DNA of 64,000 nucleotides from Paenibacillus sp. E222 (GTDB lineage Bacteria; Bacillota; Bacilli; Paenibacillales; Paenibacillaceae): the NCBI RefSeq assembly GCF_013401555.1, contig NZ_CP058552.1, positions 1,612,001-1,676,000 on the forward strand, in the 5' to 3' direction. This document shows positions 60,493 to 64,000 of this stretch, piece by piece. The notes under the pieces were generated by a model, which searched no databases, was not told where the DNA came from, and worked only from the letters and a program-made list of their open reading frames with translations. The translations under genes were made by a program, and so were the position numbers. Numbering within the stretch: position 1 is the first letter of the stretch; each line of letters begins with the position of its first letter.

Positions 60493-61350
60493 ATGAAACT
60501 GCGGGTATCCGCTGTACAATACCAATTGCACACAATCAGCTCGTTTGAGCAGTTCGCCGCTCAGGCTGAGCATTACATACGGACAGCGAGTGAATACGGA
60601 ACCGAATTTGTGCTGTTCCCGGAATTTTTCACAACGCAGTTAATGTCCATTGGGGACAAACAAGGTAATGCGCTGACAATTGAGGATCTGCCGAACTTTA
60701 CGGAGCAATATGAGCAACTATTCACATCACTTGCTGCCCAGTACAGCATGCATGTCATTGGGGGAACCCACGTCATTCGCCGTGAAGGGAAGCTGTTCAA
60801 CACAGCCCATCTCTTCTATCCGGATGGTCGCATCGCGCGCCAGGACAAGATTCACATTACACCAACCGAAGTACAGGAATGGAATATGGCTCCCGGAGAT
60901 GGACTTGAGGTGTTCGACACGGATAAAGGCCGTATTGCCATGCTGACCTGTTACGATATTGAATTCCCGGAAATTGTACGGATGGCCAAAGCCAAAGGCG
61001 CTGACGTGATCTTCTGTCCTTCCTGTACGGACGATCGTCACGGATTCTACCGTGTGCGTTATACGAGTCATGCCCGCGCGGTGGAGAATCAGGTGTATGT
61101 TGTGTTAACCGGAACGGTAGGCAACTTGCCGACGGTTGATTTCATGCGTGCCAACTACGGACAGGCTGCAATTATTACGCCGAATGATATCCCATTCCCG
61201 CCACGTGGCATTCTGGCCGAGGGTGAGATTAACAATGATATGATCGTGACCGCCGATCTGGATTTGGACTTGTTGTATGAGGTGCGCGAACGTGGATCGG
61301 TAACGACCTGGCGTGACCGCCGCACTGATCTGTATACCGATTGGAAGTAG
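60493..61350 (+). CDS. Carbon-nitrogen hydrolase (nitrilase superfamily amidase)
   Basis: A 285-residue enzyme with the Glu-Lys-Cys triad: E in LFPEFFTT, K in RQDKIHITP and C in LTCYDIEFPE. It would cleave an amide or N-carbamoyl bond. The C-terminal part of B. subtilis YhcX has this domain, fused there to an N-terminal GNAT; here the GNAT is a separate gene 72 bp downstream. GGAGGTG precedes the ATG. Confidence 0.88.
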   Translation: MKLRVSAVQYQLHTISSFEQFAAQAEHYIRTASEYGTEFVLFPEFFTTQLMSIGDKQGNALTIEDLPNFTEQYEQLFTSLAAQYSMHVIGGTHVIRREGKLFNTAHLFYPDGRIARQDKIHITPTEVQEWNMAPGDGLEVFDTDKGRIAMLTCYDIEFPEIVRMAKAKGADVIFCPSCTDDRHGFYRVRYTSHARAVENQVYVVLTGTVGNLPTVDFMRANYGQAAIITPNDIPFPPRGILAEGEINNDMIVTADLDLDLLYEVRERGSVTTWRDRRTDLYTDWK

Positions 61351-61422
61351 CGAGCTACTTTTATAACCGAACGAAACAGAGCTTGGAATTTATTTGTCAG
61401 TGGAAAGGGGCGATCCGGCAAC

Positions 61423-62097
61423 ATGTATACCAAAGAAATGCTGATTACCGACCCAGACCAGAGTGGCAAAAGGGTAAAGGCAGTCGTTCGCAATTATGTT
61501 GCAGCCGACTATGAGGAACTCATTCGCATTCAGGCGGAGAGTTTCCCTCCACCTTATCCGGAAGAGCTGCTCTGGAGTCACGAGCAGCTCACCAGTCATG
61601 TGCAGCATTACCCGGAAGGTGCCATCTGTATTGAAGTGGATGGAGAATTGGCCGGCTCGATGACTTCGCTGCGGATGCAGTGGGACCCTGCACATCCAGC
61701 AAGTCATACCTGGGCCGAAGTAACGGATGACGGCTATATTCGTAACCACAACCCGGATGGCAACACGCTGTATATTGTCGATCTCAATGTTCGTCCAAAG
61801 TACCGCAAATGGGGACTGGCTCAGCTTATGATGCAGGCGATGTACCACCTAGTGATTGCACAGGGTATGGATCGGTTACTAGGTGCTGGTAGAATGCCCG
61901 GTTATCATTTGGTTGCAGACCAACTGTCTGCGCAGGAATATTTGGACCAAGTGGCGGCGGGCGAGAGGCGTGATCCGGTGATATCGTTCCTGCTTCGCTG
62001 TGGCCGCATGCCGGTTGGTGTGACCGCAGACTATCTGGACGATGAGGAATCCTGCAACTATGCAGCCCTGATGGAGTGGCGGAATCCGTTTAAATAA
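61423..62097 (+). CDS. GNAT family N-acetyltransferase (YhcX N-terminal-like)
   Basis: A 224-residue GNAT. The acetyl-CoA site is in VRPKYRKWGLAQLMMQAMYH, with AICIEVDGELAGSMTSLRMQ and LYIVDLNVRP. The long C-terminal part (LGAGRMPGYHLVADQLSAQE, DPVISFLLRCGRMPVGVTAD) matches the GNAT half of YhcX-type GNAT-nitrilase fusions. It is probably cotranscribed with the amidase. AAAGGGG precedes the ATG. Confidence 0.85.
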   Translation: MYTKEMLITDPDQSGKRVKAVVRNYVAADYEELIRIQAESFPPPYPEELLWSHEQLTSHVQHYPEGAICIEVDGELAGSMTSLRMQWDPAHPASHTWAEVTDDGYIRNHNPDGNTLYIVDLNVRPKYRKWGLAQLMMQAMYHLVIAQGMDRLLGAGRMPGYHLVADQLSAQEYLDQVAAGERRDPVISFLLRCGRMPVGVTADYLDDEESCNYAALMEWRNPFK

Positions 62098-62142
62098 AAA
62101 ATATCAAATGAAATACATCATCAATTGAGGAGGCATTTTTCC

Positions 62143-62814
62143 ATGGAATTCACGCGCATTACATCCATCAACGATCCACTGTTTGCCCAGATGCACAAGC
62201 TGATGCAGGAGATCTTCCCGCGAGAAGAAGTGCTGGACTTCCCCCTGTGGGCAGAACCGTTGGAAGATCCGGGTATTCGGGTGTTCGTGGCTGTGCATGA
62301 AGGACAAGTTGTGGGAGCGACAGAGTACCGTTATTACGAGGATTGGAACGTAGCCATGACAGACTTTACCATTATTAGTCGCGAAGGACTGGGGATCGGC
62401 AGTTTCCTGGCGAATCACCGCAAGCGTGATCTGCAAAAGTTGGCTGCGGCAAACGGAAAAGAGCTGTTCGGCATGTTTGCCGAAATCTATAACCCTTATC
62501 TGAGTCAAGATCACGAGTTTGGCGGCATCAAGCCAATGGACCCGTATGTACGTCGCGAAGTATTGTCTCATCTGGGATACCAGCGTCTGGACTTCCCGTA
62601 TGTTCATCCATCCTGGCAAGGGGACGGGGAAGCGGTTGGCGGCTTGGACCTGTGCTTTATGCCAGGAGATGAGTCGCTTGGTGAACTGCCAGCCAGTCTG
62701 GTGGCTGATTTCCTGAATCGATATTATGCGGTGCTACCGAACAAACCGCAAGAATGGCTTGCCATGGTAGAGAAATTGACTGCTCGCAAGTCGGTTGCAC
62801 TACTGCCGTTGTAA
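62143..62814 (+). CDS. GNAT-like protein of unknown substrate
   Basis: A 223-residue protein with a diverged GNAT core: VFVAVHEGQVVGATEYRYYE, MTDFTIISREGLGIGSFLAN, and a long C-terminal half (DPYVRREVLSHLGYQRLDFP). The acetyl-CoA loop reads EGLGIGSFL. I chose ATG 62143 with GAGGAGG 8 nt upstream; the ATG at 62125 has no site. It follows the YhcX-like GNAT by 45 bp, ends the operon, and is followed by a terminator. Confidence 0.75.
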   Translation: MEFTRITSINDPLFAQMHKLMQEIFPREEVLDFPLWAEPLEDPGIRVFVAVHEGQVVGATEYRYYEDWNVAMTDFTIISREGLGIGSFLANHRKRDLQKLAAANGKELFGMFAEIYNPYLSQDHEFGGIKPMDPYVRREVLSHLGYQRLDFPYVHPSWQGDGEAVGGLDLCFMPGDESLGELPASLVADFLNRYYAVLPNKPQEWLAMVEKLTARKSVALLPL

Positions 62815-62871
62815 ACGGGAGCAGGACCGTCACTGGTGATTGTAATGTTCTGAGCAGCAATAAAACCAAGA

Positions 62872-62918
62872 AAAGGCCCGTTAATCAGACCGTGATCGGT
62901 TCTGTTCAATGGGCCTTT
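62872..62918 (+). terminator. Terminator of the amidase-GNAT operon
   Basis: AAAGGCCC (62872-62879) pairs with GGGCCTTT (62911-62918), enclosing CAGACC/GGTTCTG pairing. The T-tract is short. Confidence 0.65.
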
Positions 62919-62941
62919 CCGGTTTCATTAAGGTTATTGCC

Positions 62942-63135
62942 CTAACGAATCTGAGGTGCCTTATTCAGGGATTTGAAACGTCTGCCGAAATCTAAGGAAC
63001 CTGAGACACGCTATATCAGAATAAACAGCTGTTTGCAGCGTTTTTTCGGGGTATTTTGGAAAATAACGTGTCTGATGTTCTTAACAATGTATAAAGAGGA
63101 CCTAAAGGTCAAATAAGACGTCCCGAGTTCCTTAG
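62942..63135. repeat. Four-unit palindromic intergenic element, copy 2
   Basis: Forward units start at 62942 and 62992; reversed units lie at 63062-63085 and 63111-63135. Unit cores read CTAACGAATCTGAG, CTAAGGAACCTGAGACACGC and their reversed relatives (TCTGATGTTCTTAA, GAGTTCCTTAG). Length and unit spacing match copy 1 (42972-43167). It lies between convergent genes; the 502-bp gap 62815-63316 holds no gene that I can support. Confidence 0.7.
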
Positions 63136-63316
63136 AAAATCGTCTACCCATTCGCCAGTATCGGCAAGATCGTACCTCAGAGGGGCGAAACATTACTTTC
63201 GGTATGCTGACATCCTGACATCTCTCATCATATCGCTTACCTGAATTTGAGGACATACCCTAGATAATTAGTTCATTGTTAATAAAGTCTATAAACAAAT
63301 ATTTAACGATTAATTT

Positions 63317-64000
63317 TTATTTAACGTCATTTCGATTCGGTAACTGACTCAGATAACTGTTGGACAAGTGTAGAAGATCCAAAGCCCGTTCGTACTGTTC
63401 CTTCGTAATATATTCGGAAGAGGTTGATTCCTCTTCAGATGGTATGGCAGATGCGGGCACGGACGATTCATCCTTCAGACTGTCCGGATTCGTCCCCTTC
63501 TTCTGATTAAGCTCTGCCGAAACGACATCCTGTCTCCCGGCATCCGCAAGAGAGTAATGTGTACCATCACCGTACCCCGTCTCAGGAACGAACAGTGAAG
63601 CGTCGTTCAGTACGGAACCGGAGGGCAGATAATAGCGCTCTGGCAGCAGATTATTTCCCTCACGCAGCAAATCCTGCCCGAAATGCAGTTGGTTCTGGAG
63701 AGAGGCACCGGTCAACCCGGCGATCGTTGGCAGAATATCCACCTGTCCTCCGATCTGTTCCAGCTGAGCTGCCGGCGTGATGCCAGGAGCCGTGATGATG
63801 AGTGGAATATTGATCATGTCCGCAGATGTGTACTCCCGACCGTAGATTTCCTGCATCAGCTTCTCGTCAGTCCGATCCAGCGAGTAGATAGGCAGACCCA
63901 GATGGTCACCGTAAACGACCAGCAAGCTATTTTCCCATAGTCCACGTTCCTTAAGTCCCTCAATAAATTGCCCCACCGCCTGATCGGCATAATGCTGGGA
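63317..64000 (-). CDS. LTA synthase family sulfatase-like protein (C-terminal part; N-terminus beyond right edge)
   Basis: 227 residues are visible, with the frame open to the window edge. HYADQAVGQFIEGLKERGLW, ENSLLVVYGDHLGLPIYSLD, ADMINIPLIITAPGI and GGQVDILPTIAGLTGA match the catalytic-domain end of LtaS-like alkaline-phosphatase superfamily enzymes. These add glycerol phosphate to glycolipid or remodel wall polymers. The last ~90 residues are a Ser/Glu/Thr-rich tail. Transcription runs toward the repeat element; I see no clear terminator after the stop. Confidence 0.85.
   Translation of the reverse strand, partial: SQHYADQAVGQFIEGLKERGLWENSLLVVYGDHLGLPIYSLDRTDEKLMQEIYGREYTSADMINIPLIITAPGITPAAQLEQIGGQVDILPTIAGLTGASLQNQLHFGQDLLREGNNLLPERYYLPSGSVLNDASLFVPETGYGDGTHYSLADAGRQDVVSAELNQKKGTNPDSLKDESSVPASAIPSEEESTSSEYITKEQYERALDLLHLSNSYLSQLPNRNDVK

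Overview
The window looks like a chromosomal segment of a Paenibacillus-type, spore-forming Gram-positive bacterium. The evidence is strong AGGAGG-type ribosome binding sites, frequent TTG and GTG starts, many intrinsic terminators, a cydABDC operon, GlpP-type antitermination, an AbrB-like regulator, a LytS-independent CidA/CidB pair and a lipoteichoic-acid-synthase-like protein. Base composition is near 50% GC, with one extreme GC-rich island (about 22040-22930) and a more AT-rich stretch (about 35400-40700). I saw no rRNA, tRNA, CRISPR array, insertion sequence or prophage.

Layout. 1-2615 (-): 5' part of a large secreted modular protein (tail-collar-like, cadherin-like and InlB-type repeats). 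3032-4580 (+): TrhO tRNA hydroxylase and a cysteine-rich SufR/ArsR-like regulator. 4766-5722: an Rpn-family nuclease with a strong internal start. 5910-7365: a TetR regulator with a palindromic operator, and a phosphotransferase. 7705-10562: an ABC importer of the TrpXYZ type. 10702-13284: a winged-helix regulator and an MFS exporter.

13385-27485 is the most unusual region. It has two paralogous small proteins ending in SWWE, a protein with a very basic N-terminus, a 439-residue protein with fifteen copies of a Thr-rich 13-residue repeat, and three GT2-TPR glycosyltransferases with the architecture of the peptide glycosyltransferase SunS. A convergent four-gene operon follows (TPR protein, GT2, GT4, methyltransferase; three ATGA-type overlaps or 1-nt gaps). 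I interpret it as a machine that builds a glycosylated, repeat-based surface or spore-surface protein.

27915-34157: cytochrome bd oxidase and its CydDC exporter, behind two TGTGA-N6-TCAC operators. 34361-40645: a WecA/TagO-type transferase, a GntR-controlled ABC exporter, and a divergent MacB/FtsX-type exporter. 40887-42619: an unknown protein with an ArsR regulator, divergent from an NTF2-like protein, with a duplicated operator. 43233-48086 (-): a sugar ABC importer with a gluconokinase-like kinase. 48408-49175: RibA. 49433-53573: glpP-glpK and glpD with a leader attenuator. 53642-55857: an oxidoreductase, an HxlR regulator and DoxX. 55975-58232: an AlkD-like protein, a Crp/Fnr protein and an AbrB-type fusion. 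58338-60428: cidAB and divergent cidR. 60493-62814: a nitrilase-family amidase and two GNATs. 63317-64000 (-): C-terminal part of an LTA-synthase-like protein.

Three relations are not obvious from single genes. (i) The ribA and doxX promoters share the same -35/-10/operator architecture with identical 42-bp spacing, which suggests one HxlR regulon. (ii) Two copies of a ~195-bp four-unit palindromic element sit in two convergent intergenic regions (42972-43167 and 62942-63135). (iii) The Rpn nuclease gene carries a consensus ribosome binding site before an in-frame internal ATG, as expected for an intragenic antitoxin.
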